Shown here: one piece after another, positions 17,859-26,568 of the stretch
Position numbering within the stretch: position 1 is the first letter of the stretch
Layout: each line of letters starts with the position of its first letter
NCBI GenBank assembly: GCA_900759105.1
Contig: CAAETY010000084.1
Location: forward strand, 1-47,444
DNA length: 47,444 bases
Direction: 5' to 3'
Origin: Peptococcaceae bacterium
GTDB lineage: Bacteria > Bacillota > Peptococcia > Peptococcales > Peptococcaceae
Position numbers and translations under genes: made by a program
Notes under the pieces: generated by a model
The model's input: only the letters and a program-made list of their open reading frames with translations
The model's database searches: none
Told to the model about the DNA's origin: nothing

Positions 17859-20399
17859 TTATCGAACTCCTTTTACAAAATGTCCCTGCGTTGAATTTGA
17901 AATGGCTGGTGTCAATATTTTTTGAGGGTTGTGGTCGACGAGCTGTTGTTTGATTGTGCAAATAGTTGATAAAATATGTTTGATTTCATCCGGCGACAGG
18001 TAGGCACCATGAATACGCCAGTAATCTAAGCACAGCTCGTAAATTTCCTTGAGATGTGAACAAAGATTGTAGGTTTTGTCGTTCAAAAGATAGACATTAC
18101 AAAACTGATCGCTTACAAGGTCATAACGCTTATTTTCTCTTTCGAGGAAGAAAGCATTTTGTGCACAAGGACGACTGCATGGCTTGTCTATTTCACGTTT
18201 TCCAACAAGGCTACCCATTGGACAATAGCGGGTATTCATTGCAGGCAGCTTACCGAAAATAACGATTTCAAGCGGAATACTGCCAATGCTGGAAAGCGCT
18301 TGCATACGTTCATAATCCAATTCAATGGAAAGCGTTTGACGCGATAAGCCAATTTGGCTCAGTGCTGCAGCGGTGAGGTCATTGGTTAAATTCATATGAT
18401 AGTCACCGGCGTAATATTCGATACCGAGGTCTTCAAGAATTTTTGCATGACCTAGGTTAGAAATCATAAACCGTGTCAACCCACCGTTAATCAGCTTTTG
18501 ACAAAGCGTTGTGTAGTATTGTTCTTCCTCGTCTTCTTTCATTAATGGTGGCAACGTGCACAGAATTGGAATTTCATCTTTTAGAGCAAGAATATCCTCT
18601 ACACTAAGACCATCGTTATGATGGGTGTTCAAAAGAAGAATGTTGAGTTCTTCAGCACCGGCATCAATAGCAGCTCTTGCTTGCGCCATTGTGCGTACTT
18701 GAACAGTAATGATAGGTTCGTGCTCAATCTTGATTTGTGGAGGAATCTCATCGAGTATTTCCATGCATTCTTCAATACGTTCAACGGCAGATGGTGGAAT
18801 GTATTCTTCTTCTGCTGTTTCTGCTGTTTCAGTAAGGCTGTCATAATGCGCAAGAATATCGTTTTTTGCTTTTGTCACGATACTCATCGGAACAAATACA
18901 TCATCTGGCCCTGTGAGTTCAATAACACCAATGGTATATCCGGTGTTAGCAAGCTTGTTTAATCCATTTTCAATGACTTCGCGGCTTGATTTACCATTGT
19001 GAGATTGCTCGATGATAAAGTCAGAAATATATTCATAGCTTACAGTAGCTTCTCCATCATGAGATGTAAAAATAGCGACTACGGAAAATGGCTTACCATA
19101 GGCAGACGCAATAAAGAAATTAATCGTTCCCTTTTCTTTGCTTTGTGGAACAGGCATTTTCTTTGTCTTTAAGAGATTTTTTGAAAGCTCCTTGTCAAAG
19201 GTTTTATAACAATAAACCACACGCTTAAGGTCCATTGGATCTTGAATCTGATGCTTTATGCGGATGGTGTCATTTGGCTTAAAGGCTTTACCGAGTTGCC
19301 CGGTTACGTCTGCGATTTTATCCAAATAACCGCCCCATACAGGTTGGAGATTTTTATCATAGAGTGCAATTCCATCTCCGAGTGTAAGTGTGGTTGCCAG
19401 CTTAATGGTACATTCTGATTTTGTAATTTTAACGAGTTCACCAAGTGAAATGCCGGTGTTTTTTGGTGTACGATAGCTCATCATAGATTCACCGGGTACA
19501 CCATGTAAATAGGCGCTGGAAAAACCTTCTCTATTAAAAACCACAGCCATTTTATCTAAATCATTAGCTAGTGCAGGTTGCTTGTTGGTTTCAGCGAGGG
19601 CGTCGATATGTTTACGATAGACATCAGCCATCAATGCCACATATTCGGGCTGCTTCATTCTACCTTCTACTTTTAGCGACTGAACAGGAATATCCATTAA
19701 TTTGGATAAATCAGGCAACAAATTCATATCCTTTGGGCTCAGCAAATAATTTTGCGCAATGAGCCGGTTGCTTTTCTTGCCAACCTCATACAATTTGTAT
19801 TGATTGCGACAAGGTTGGGCGCATTGCCCGCGGTTGCCACTACGATCGCCTTGTAAAGAGCTTAAGTAGCACAGTCCCGAATAGCTTACACATAACGCCC
19901 CTTGAACAAATACCTCAAGGTCTATATTAGAATTGGCACGAATGTTTTTCATTGCGCGCAAAGACGTTTCACGTGCGAGCACAACTCGATCAAAGCCAAT
20001 TGCCTCCACTGCTTGCACCCCGGAGCGATTCATAATAGCCATTTGTGTGGAAATATGAACCTCTGTTTCAGGGAAGTGAGAAAGAATCAGTGTTGCAACA
20101 CCAAAATCCTGAACGATGAAAGCATCCAGCCCATGCTCGACCAATTCAGCAATTGCTTTAATGCAATCCTCTAATTCATCATTAAATAAGAGAATATTTA
20201 GTGCACAGAAAACCTTTGCGTTATTCTGATGCGCGTAATCGATGGCTTCTACCATTTCATCAAGCGTCAGGTTGGTGGCTTTGGCACGAGCACTGAATTG
20301 CTTGTAGCCAACATATACCGCATCAGCACCATGATCAATTGCAAGCTTGACAATACTTAAATTACCGGCAGGCAATAAAAGCTCTGGTTTATTAGTCAT
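17859..20399 (-). CDS. Large tandem U32 / DUF3656 protein, RlhA-like (probable 23S rRNA hydroxylation)
   Basis: An 846-residue U32 family protein. The N-terminal U32 barrel has LLLPAGNLSIVKLAIDHGAD and cysteines C170, C177, C193 and C197 (ALCVSYSGLC, GQCAQPCR). A middle DUF3656-type section follows (about 380-520). A second barrel-like part (about 560-846) repeats the cysteine spacing in RYCPMGSLVG and CSRPC (near 726, 741, 745). E. coli RlhA, a shorter U32-DUF3656 protein, is needed for 5-hydroxycytidine 2501 in 23S rRNA, and that is my best guess here. The start overlaps the ABC-F gene by 8 bp. The stop abuts mutS2. Confidence 0.78.
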   Translation of the reverse strand: MTNKPELLLPAGNLSIVKLAIDHGADAVYVGYKQFSARAKATNLTLDEMVEAIDYAHQNNAKVFCALNILLFNDELEDCIKAIAELVEHGLDAFIVQDFGVATLILSHFPETEVHISTQMAIMNRSGVQAVEAIGFDRVVLARETSLRAMKNIRANSNIDLEVFVQGALCVSYSGLCYLSSLQGDRSGNRGQCAQPCRNQYKLYEVGKKSNRLIAQNYLLSPKDMNLLPDLSKLMDIPVQSLKVEGRMKQPEYVALMADVYRKHIDALAETNKQPALANDLDKMAVVFNREGFSSAYLHGVPGESMMSYRTPKNTGISLGELVKITKSECTIKLATTLTLGDGIALYDKNLQPVWGGYLDKIADVTGQLGKAFKPNDTIRIKHQIQDPMDLKRVVYCYKTFDKELSKNLLKTKKMPVPQSKEKGTINFFIASAYGKPFSVVAIFTSHDGEATVSYEYISDFIIEQSHNGKSSREVIENGLNKLANTGYTIGVIELTGPDDVFVPMSIVTKAKNDILAHYDSLTETAETAEEEYIPPSAVERIEECMEILDEIPPQIKIEHEPIITVQVRTMAQARAAIDAGAEELNILLLNTHHNDGLSVEDILALKDEIPILCTLPPLMKEDEEEQYYTTLCQKLINGGLTRFMISNLGHAKILEDLGIEYYAGDYHMNLTNDLTAAALSQIGLSRQTLSIELDYERMQALSSIGSIPLEIVIFGKLPAMNTRYCPMGSLVGKREIDKPCSRPCAQNAFFLERENKRYDLVSDQFCNVYLLNDKTYNLCSHLKEIYELCLDYWRIHGAYLSPDEIKHILSTICTIKQQLVDHNPQKILTPAISNSTQGHFVKGVR

Positions 20400-22287
20400 T
20401 ACTCATGACCTCCTCAAGCAGTTCGGATTTTTCTTGCCACTCGTTCATGGTAGCTTCCAGTGAGGCATTGCTATTTTTTAGATTTTCAGCTAATTCGCTG
20501 TATTTTGCGCCGGGTTGAGTGAGTGCTTCGTTCAAAGCATCAATTTCCTCTTCAAGGGCCATGATGCGATTTTCTAATTTTTCAATATCGTTTTTTAGCT
20601 TGCTTTTAGAAACTGTTGATGTTTTTTTCTTTGGCGAAGCCTTTTTCTCCGGTTGAATGCTTTCTTTTTCTTTGGCTAAGGTTTCGAGCAGCTCTTTCTT
20701 TTCTTTATAGTAGCTGTAATTTCCAAGGTATGAAGTAAGACTGTTATTAGCCATTTCAATAGTGCGCTCAGTCACTTCATTTAACAGCTCACGGTCGTGG
20801 GATACGACAAGTATAGAACCCTGGAAGCTTTTTAAGAAGGAAATGATGATTTCCTTGGATTCCATGTCTAAATGGTTGGTCGGTTCGTCGAGAATCAAGA
20901 AATTTGGTTCTTCAAAAAGCAAAATCATAAAAGACAAACGCACCTTTTCACCACCGGAAAGACGCGAAACAGGACGTTCTAAATCATCTTCTCTAAACAA
21001 ATAACGCGCAAGCAAGGTTTTTGCTTCGCTGATTTTCAAATCGCAACTTTTGAGTGTTTGTTCAAGCACGGTTAAGGATTCGTCTAAATTCATTTGATGC
21101 TGATCAAAGTATGCATAATGAACGCGATTACCGAGCTTAACAGTCTCGCTTTCATCTTTTTCAATTTCTTGAATGATTTGCTTGAGTAATGTTGATTTGC
21201 CGACCCCGTTACGTCCAATGATAGAAACCTTTTCTTTGGCTTGAACGTCAAACGAAAGATTCGTAGCCAGCGTCTTGCCGCCAATAGCAACATCGAGATG
21301 ATTGACAGTAAGCACAAAACGAGCGCTTTCATCAACCTCGTAGCTTCCCATGCGGATGCTGTCATTTTCGCTGATGTCATTAATAAAGGTTTGGCGCATC
21401 AATTTCTTTTCACGCCCGCGCGCTTGTTTTGAGTTGACACCGGCACGATTACGTTGAATATATTCCATTTCCTTGGCAATCATCTTTTGTTGTTCGATGA
21501 AATGCTTATGCTGCAAGGCACGCTGCTTGGTCTTTTCTTCCTTATATTTAAAAAAGCCCATAGGATAAATGGTCATGCCTTGATTTTCCAAGTCCATCAC
21601 TGTATCTACAATGGTATTTAGAAAATACTCATCGTGAGAAATAACCAAGACAGTTCCCTTGAAATTTTTTAAAAATACTTCAAGCCACTCAATGGCCGGT
21701 AAATCCAAATGGTTGGTTGGTTCGTCCAAAAGCAGAATGTCCGGATTACGTGCAAGCTGACGTGCAAGCATAACACGCGTACGCTCGCCGCCACTGAAGC
21801 TTTCAACAACACGTTCCAAATCACTTTCAGCAAAACCCAGCCCCAGAACAATCCCCTTTACATGGCTTTCAACAGAATACCCATTGAGCTTTTCATACTC
21901 AGCTTGTTTATCCTGATACATTTGCAATAATGCTGTTTGCTTGTCCGCATCAGTTTCAGCCGAAATAGCATGCTCCAAATCACGGATTTCTTCATAAAGG
22001 GCGAGAATATCTTCAAACGCTTCCAAGATTACTTCACGAAGCGTTTTATTTAAATCAAGATTAACTTGTTGTGCCAAATAGCCAAAGGTCGTGCCTTTAG
22101 CAAAGCTAATGCTTCCGGCATCGTAATCCTCCAACCCGGCAATGCACTTCATTAAGGTAGACTTGCCGGCGCCGTTAGGCCCAACCAACCCCACTTTTTG
22201 CCCCGCATTAATTGAAAAATTTATATTTGTAAAGATTGTATTGGTAATATAGACTTTTTCCAGTCCTGTTGCCTGTAAGATGGTCAT
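20392..22287 (-). CDS. ABC-F family ATPase (YdiF/Uup-like), ribosome-associated
   Basis: About 631 residues and no membrane segments. It has two ABC cassettes: Walker A VGPNGAGKST (36-44), signature SFSGGERTRVMLAR and DEPTNHLDLPA; then IGRNGVGKST, LSGGEKVRLSF and DEPTNHLDMES. The linker between them is the charged P-site tRNA interaction motif region. The lysine-rich C-terminal tail (about 530-631) is predicted coiled coil, as in YdiF and Uup. ABC-F proteins bind the ribosomal E site and relieve stalled states. I use the ATG at 22287 (AAGGAG 7 nt upstream), not the upstream in-frame codon at 22302. A resistance role cannot be excluded, but the housekeeping context argues against it. Confidence 0.9.
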   Translation of the reverse strand: MTILQATGLEKVYITNTIFTNINFSINAGQKVGLVGPNGAGKSTLMKCIAGLEDYDAGSISFAKGTTFGYLAQQVNLDLNKTLREVILEAFEDILALYEEIRDLEHAISAETDADKQTALLQMYQDKQAEYEKLNGYSVESHVKGIVLGLGFAESDLERVVESFSGGERTRVMLARQLARNPDILLLDEPTNHLDLPAIEWLEVFLKNFKGTVLVISHDEYFLNTIVDTVMDLENQGMTIYPMGFFKYKEEKTKQRALQHKHFIEQQKMIAKEMEYIQRNRAGVNSKQARGREKKLMRQTFINDISENDSIRMGSYEVDESARFVLTVNHLDVAIGGKTLATNLSFDVQAKEKVSIIGRNGVGKSTLLKQIIQEIEKDESETVKLGNRVHYAYFDQHQMNLDESLTVLEQTLKSCDLKISEAKTLLARYLFREDDLERPVSRLSGGEKVRLSFMILLFEEPNFLILDEPTNHLDMESKEIIISFLKSFQGSILVVSHDRELLNEVTERTIEMANNSLTSYLGNYSYYKEKKELLETLAKEKESIQPEKKASPKKKTSTVSKSKLKNDIEKLENRIMALEEEIDALNEALTQPGAKYSELAENLKNSNASLEATMNEWQEKSELLEEVMSND

Positions 22288-22302
22288 AACAATCTCCTTC
22301 AT

Positions 22303-22510
22303 TCGAATAAAATATCACATCATATTATCTTACCATTTTGGCATTTTTGGAGCAACCAAAAAAATGACTGAAAACAGCTTCGAATGGCGATTTTGTTAAT
22401 ATGAAACAGTTCCAGTAAAGATACTTATAGTGTTTGATGCTACGAATCATTTAGAAATAGAGGATTATCCTTTTTTCAAGTAATAAGCAAAAATAGTTTG
22501 ATTCTCAATA
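22303..22510 (-). promoter_or_regulatory. Intergenic region with the likely promoter for the ABC-F to NSS gene run
   Basis: About 200 bp without a convincing ORF. It separates the terminator of the upstream unit from the ABC-F start, so a promoter is expected. Best candidate on the minus strand: a TTGCTC / 17 nt / TAAGAT pair followed by GATAAT, about 30-60 nt upstream of the RBS. The match is modest. A short TTTTGG/CCAAAA inverted repeat sits near 22348-22364. Confidence 0.35.
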
Positions 22511-22545
22511 AAAAAACGTCGTGAAATTATCACGACGTTTTTTTA
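22511..22545 (-). terminator. Strong bidirectional-looking terminator after the RicA/YlbF-like gene
   Basis: AAAAAAACGTCGTGA (22511-22525) and TCACGACGTTTTTTT (22531-22545) are perfect complements around a 5-nt loop. The hairpin starts 6 nt past the stop codon and ends the hepS-to-ricA unit. The A/T flanks make it usable in both directions. Confidence 0.93.
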
Positions 22546-22551
22546 ATTGAA

Positions 22552-22956
22552 TTAGTGGCTGCCACAGGAGCTGCAGCAATCGTTTTCACCACAGTTGCCA
22601 GCGCTGCCGCAAGAACCGCAGCTGCTACCACCTGGGTTGAGTGCGCTGGAGATAATCATGTTTACAGATTCCAACATTTGGTTCAACTCTTGGTTAGCAT
22701 TCATGTATTCCATGATTACTTCGTTTGCTTGCATTTGATTTTCAAGCTCGGTCAATTGTGCTTTTTTATCTTCATCCAATTGATCGTATGGAATGCCTGC
22801 ATTGATAGCTTCCATTTGAATTTGTTGATAGCTTTCAACGATTTCGCGTGCGGTAAGGTCGATTAACATTTTTAATTCGGTTTCCTTGACACGACGAAGT
22901 TCGTCACTTGCTGCGATTTCATCTGCTAAAGCTTTTGCCTTATCATAGATACTCAT
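22552..22956 (-). CDS. YlbF/YmcA (RicA/RicF-type) protein with six-cysteine C-terminal tail
   Basis: A 134-residue, mainly helical protein resembling the YlbF/YmcA family. The body (1-105) is charged and amphipathic. The last 22 residues carry C113, C116, C122, C127, C128 and C131 between Gly/Ser and end in His. In B. subtilis RicA, RicF and RicT form a complex holding [4Fe-4S] clusters that is needed for efficient MiaB-dependent tRNA methylthiolation, RNase Y-mediated mRNA processing and sporulation. B. subtilis ricA (ymcA) lies just after miaB (ymcB), the same order as here (6 bp gap). A cofactor-handling partner of MiaB is therefore plausible. The family call rests on sequence character and context, not on an alignment. 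Confidence 0.75.
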   Translation of the reverse strand: MSIYDKAKALADEIAASDELRRVKETELKMLIDLTAREIVESYQQIQMEAINAGIPYDQLDEDKKAQLTELENQMQANEVIMEYMNANQELNQMLESVNMIISSALNPGGSSCGSCGSAGNCGENDCCSSCGSH

Positions 22957-22962
22957 TACTTT

Positions 22963-24285
22963 TTATTCCTCCAATTGTCCTTTTAATATCCACGTTTGAG
23001 TCGTGGTTATTTGCACATTTACGTATTTCCCTACGAGGCTAGATTCCCCCGGGAAAATGACAGTTTTACCGGTATCGGTTCTGCCATTAAGCATATTATC
23101 ATCGTTTTTGCTGATTCCTTCAACTAAAACTTTAACGATTTTTCCGTCATATTCTTTATTACGCGCATAACTCCATTTAGCGAGAACATCGTTTAAGCGT
23201 TGCAAACGTTCTTTTTGTTCTTCAAGTGGAATTTGATCTTCAAATGATGCGGCAGCTGTGCCGGGGCGTTTTGAATATACAAAAGAAAATGCATTGTCAA
23301 AGCCAACCGTTTCAACCAAATCGACAGTATCGAGGAAATCCTCTTCTGTTTCCCCCGGAAATCCTACGATGATGTCAGTGGTAAGCGCGACGTCAGGAAT
23401 GGATTCACGGATGTGTTTTACGATATCTAAGTAATGTTCACGCGTATATTTTCTGTTCATGCGCTTGAGCACATTATTAGATCCGGATTGTACCGGCAAG
23501 TGTAAGGAATGACAAATATGCTTGCTGTTTTTTATGACATCAATGAGTTCCAAAGAGAAATCCTTTGGATGCGAGGTCATGAAACGAATGCGTTCAATAC
23601 CCGATATTTCATCGACTTCTTTAAGAAGCGCTGCAAAGCTGATGGGCTCATCGAAATCATTCCCGTAGGAATCAACATTTTGTCCTAGAAGCATGATTTC
23701 GGTAGCACCGTCTGCGACAAGCTCGCGTACTTCTTGAATAATATCTTCTTTTTTGCGACTGCGTTCGCGACCGCGCACATAAGGCACGATACAATATGTG
23801 CAGAAGTTGTTACACCCATACATAATATTAACATAGGCTTTGAATGGAAATTGTCTATGTGCAGGCAACTTCATATCTGCCTTAGAATCTTCTTCTATAA
23901 TTTCAAAAATCGGTTCGCCGGTTCTTTCAATGGTTTGAAGATATTCCGGCAGTTTGTTAATTGTATTGGTCCCAAACAACAAAGATACATGTGGGCAGGC
24001 ATGCAAAATTTTCGGCACGATATTTTTTTGCTGAATCATGCATCCGCATACGCCAATGATTAAACCGGGCTTTTTCGCTTTAAGTTTCTTCAATTCGCCA
24101 AGTAAACTGAGTACTTTGCTTTCTGCTTTTTCGCGAATACAGCAGGTGTTCAACAAAATAAAGTCGGCTTCTTTTATATCATCGGTTGGAATGTAAAAGA
24201 TTTCATCCATTAACCCAGCCATCACTTCGGAATCGTGCTCATTCATTTGGCAGCCGAAGGTTTGTATAAAATACTTTTTATACAT
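22963..24285 (-). CDS. miaB: tRNA-2-methylthio-N6-dimethylallyladenosine synthase, radical SAM
   Basis: A 440-residue methylthiotransferase that converts i6A37 to ms2i6A37 in tRNA. The UPF0004 domain has C12, C48 and C82 (FGCQMN, NTCCIRE, CGCM). The radical SAM cysteines are C158, C162 and C165 (GCNNFCTYCIVPYVRGRERS). A TRAM domain lies at about 375-440. The GCQMNEHDSE start and the VRGRERSR motif identify MiaB rather than RimO. Its ATG immediately follows the hemL stop (TAAATG), so a tRNA-modification gene rides on a tetrapyrrole operon. It acts on the product of MiaA. Confidence 0.96.
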   Translation of the reverse strand: MYKKYFIQTFGCQMNEHDSEVMAGLMDEIFYIPTDDIKEADFILLNTCCIREKAESKVLSLLGELKKLKAKKPGLIIGVCGCMIQQKNIVPKILHACPHVSLLFGTNTINKLPEYLQTIERTGEPIFEIIEEDSKADMKLPAHRQFPFKAYVNIMYGCNNFCTYCIVPYVRGRERSRKKEDIIQEVRELVADGATEIMLLGQNVDSYGNDFDEPISFAALLKEVDEISGIERIRFMTSHPKDFSLELIDVIKNSKHICHSLHLPVQSGSNNVLKRMNRKYTREHYLDIVKHIRESIPDVALTTDIIVGFPGETEEDFLDTVDLVETVGFDNAFSFVYSKRPGTAAASFEDQIPLEEQKERLQRLNDVLAKWSYARNKEYDGKIVKVLVEGISKNDDNMLNGRTDTGKTVIFPGESSLVGKYVNVQITTTQTWILKGQLEE

Positions 24286-25584
24286 TTACATTTTTCCTAC
24301 TTCTGCGAATGCTAAATCTGCTGCTGCAAGTGCCTTATCAAAGTCTTCTTGTGTGTGTGCAGTAGATAAGAACCAGCATTCAAATTGAGATGGTGGCAGG
24401 TGCACGCCGTTTTCAAGCATTACGCTGAAGAAACGCGCAAATTTTTCAGTGTTGGAAGTGCATGCATCCGCATAGCTGTGTACAGCGCGATCGGTAAAGA
24501 ATACGGTTAACAAGGAACCGAATTGATTAATGCTTACAGGAACGCCATGCTTATCAGCAAGTGCCTTTAAGCCTTCTGCGAGTGCGTGACCTTTTTCTGC
24601 TAATGCATCATAAGGTTGTTCTTCGTTTAACACAGAAAGTGCTGCGAAGCCAGCAGACATAGCAAGTGGATTGCCGGATAAGGTCCCGGCTTGGTATACA
24701 GTTCCTACAGGTGCAAGGCAATCCATGATTTCTTTTTTGCCACCAAAGGCACCAACAGGAAGACCACCACCAATGATTTTACCAAGACAGGTAAGGTCCG
24801 GCATAATGTTAAATACTTTTTGTGCACCGCCACTGCTAGCACGGAAGCCGGAGATAACTTCGTCAAAAATAAGTACCGCACCATATTGACTGGTTAATGC
24901 ACGAAGCCCTTCGAGAAAGCCTTCTTCCGGCATAATAAGCCCCATATTGCCAGGGATTGGTTCAATGATAACAGCAGCAATATCGTTTGGATATTCTTCA
25001 AATAATGCCTTGACGCTGTCTAAATCATTATATTTTGCTACAACGGTTTCTTTTGCAATGTTTTCAGGAACCCCGGGACTGGATGGAACACCAAAAGTCA
25101 TTGCACCGGAACCGGCATTAATCAAAAGGTGGTCAGCATGTCCGTGATAGCATCCTTCAAATTTAACGATTTTATCACGTTTGGTATAACCACGTGCCAA
25201 ACGGAGCGCACTCATGGTAGCTTCGGTGCCGGAGGAAACCATACGTACTTTTTCTACGGATGGAACCATATCACAAATTAATTTTGCCATTTCGGTTTCA
25301 AGAACAGTAGGCATCCCAAAGGTGGTACCGTCTTGTAAGGTGTTGGTGATAGCTTCTACAACCTTTGGATGTCTGTGGCCCAAGATAAGCGGACCCCAAG
25401 AGCATACAAAGTCAACGTAGGTTTGACCATCAACGTCGGTAATATGCGCTTGTTCGCCGTGTTTAACAAAAACAGGGCTTTCACCAACTGCTTTGAATGC
25501 ACGAACAGGGCTGTTTACCCCACCCGGAATATATTCTTGTGCTTCTGCAAATGCTTGTCTAGAATGTTCAAATTGATAACTCAT
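24286..25584 (-). CDS. hemL: Glutamate-1-semialdehyde 2,1-aminomutase
   Basis: A 432-residue, class III PLP-dependent aminomutase that forms 5-aminolevulinate from glutamate-1-semialdehyde. VNSPVRAFKAVG is the family N-terminal signature; FDEVISGFR contains the PLP-contacting Asp, and K269 in CLGKIIGGGLPVGAFGG is the Schiff-base lysine. I start at ATG 25584, 8 nt after AAAGGAG, which overlaps the hemB stop (TAATG). A longer in-frame start at 25605 would have no RBS. It is the second step of the C5 pathway and works after HemA, encoded in the same operon. Confidence 0.96.
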   Translation of the reverse strand: MSYQFEHSRQAFAEAQEYIPGGVNSPVRAFKAVGESPVFVKHGEQAHITDVDGQTYVDFVCSWGPLILGHRHPKVVEAITNTLQDGTTFGMPTVLETEMAKLICDMVPSVEKVRMVSSGTEATMSALRLARGYTKRDKIVKFEGCYHGHADHLLINAGSGAMTFGVPSSPGVPENIAKETVVAKYNDLDSVKALFEEYPNDIAAVIIEPIPGNMGLIMPEEGFLEGLRALTSQYGAVLIFDEVISGFRASSGGAQKVFNIMPDLTCLGKIIGGGLPVGAFGGKKEIMDCLAPVGTVYQAGTLSGNPLAMSAGFAALSVLNEEQPYDALAEKGHALAEGLKALADKHGVPVSINQFGSLLTVFFTDRAVHSYADACTSNTEKFARFFSVMLENGVHLPPSQFECWFLSTAHTQEDFDKALAAADLAFAEVGKM

Positions 25585-26564
25585 TATCGATTCTCCTTTA
25601 ACCAATTACCTAAATCAATTGCATGATAAGTAATGACCATCTTTGCACCGGCACGCTTAAATGCATTCATAATTTCCAAAACAATTGTCTTTTCATCAAT
25701 CCAACCGTTTTGTGCCGCTGCCTTAACCATAGAATACTCTGCACTAACATTATAAGCAACAACTGGAACTAAAGTATTTTCATAAGTTTTGGAAATCAAG
25801 TCAAGGTATGCGAGGCTAGGTTTAATGATGACCATGTCTGCGCCTTCTTCAAGGTCAAGCTCAACCTCTTGGAGCGCTTGACGAGTGCCGGATGCTGGGT
25901 CCATTTGGTAGCTTTTACGATCCCCAAAGTGAGGTGCAGATTCTGCGGCATCACGGAATGGTCCGTAAAAACCGGAAGCATATTTTACAGAATGGGCCAT
26001 AATGATGACATCATTATAACCGGATTCGTCGAGTGCTTCACGAATGGCTTCAACACGACCATCCATCATATCAGATGGTGCTAAAATATCAGCGCCGGCT
26101 TTTGCATGGCTAACTGCAATTTTTGCCAAAAGTGCCAAGGTGCTGTCATTATCAACAGTATCGCCTTTAATTAAACCGCAATGACCGTGGCTGGTGTATT
26201 CGCACATACAAACATCAGTGGAAATAACAAGATCAGGATAGTGTTTACGCACCAAACGGATAGCTTGTTGGATAATCCCGTCATCATTATAAGCCTCTGA
26301 GCCACATTCATCTTTTTGGGCAGGAATCCCAAATAGCATAATAGAAATTACACCGGCATCCACAGCACGTTGAACTTCTTCAAGAAGGTGGTCAAGGGAA
26401 AATTGGTAAATTCCCGGCATGGATTTGATTGTATTTTTAATATCATGTCCTTCAACGACGAAAATTGGATAGATGTAGTCGTTCATGTTTAATTGAACTT
26501 CTTGCACCATGTTGCGGATGTTTTGAGTGCGGCGAAGGCGTCGCATTCTTTGTTCTGGAAACAT
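25584..26564 (-). CDS. hemB: Porphobilinogen synthase (5-aminolevulinate dehydratase)
   Basis: A 326-residue enzyme that joins two 5-aminolevulinate molecules into porphobilinogen. DVCMCEYTSHGHCG gives the three-cysteine zinc site, so this is the zinc-dependent class. MAHSVKYASGFYGPFRDA and DMVIIKPSLAYLD carry the two active-site lysines. GAGGAGG precedes the ATG, inside the end of cobA/hemD, which is 4 bp away. Length is standard. Confidence 0.97.
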   Translation of the reverse strand: MFPEQRMRRLRRTQNIRNMVQEVQLNMNDYIYPIFVVEGHDIKNTIKSMPGIYQFSLDHLLEEVQRAVDAGVISIMLFGIPAQKDECGSEAYNDDGIIQQAIRLVRKHYPDLVISTDVCMCEYTSHGHCGLIKGDTVDNDSTLALLAKIAVSHAKAGADILAPSDMMDGRVEAIREALDESGYNDVIIMAHSVKYASGFYGPFRDAAESAPHFGDRKSYQMDPASGTRQALQEVELDLEEGADMVIIKPSLAYLDLISKTYENTLVPVVAYNVSAEYSMVKAAAQNGWIDEKTIVLEIMNAFKRAGAKMVITYHAIDLGNWLKENR

Positions 26565-26568
26565 AGAA

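Noticed and set aside
20392..22287. ABC-F gene as an antibiotic resistance determinant
   Set aside because: Its overlap with housekeeping ribosome-related genes and its YdiF/Uup-like C-terminal tail suggest a core function; nothing marks recent acquisition.
22343..22366. TTTTGG/CCAAAA inverted repeat upstream of the ABC-F gene
   Set aside because: The stem is only 6 bp and lacks a proper T-run; it is too weak for a terminator and has no known operator match.
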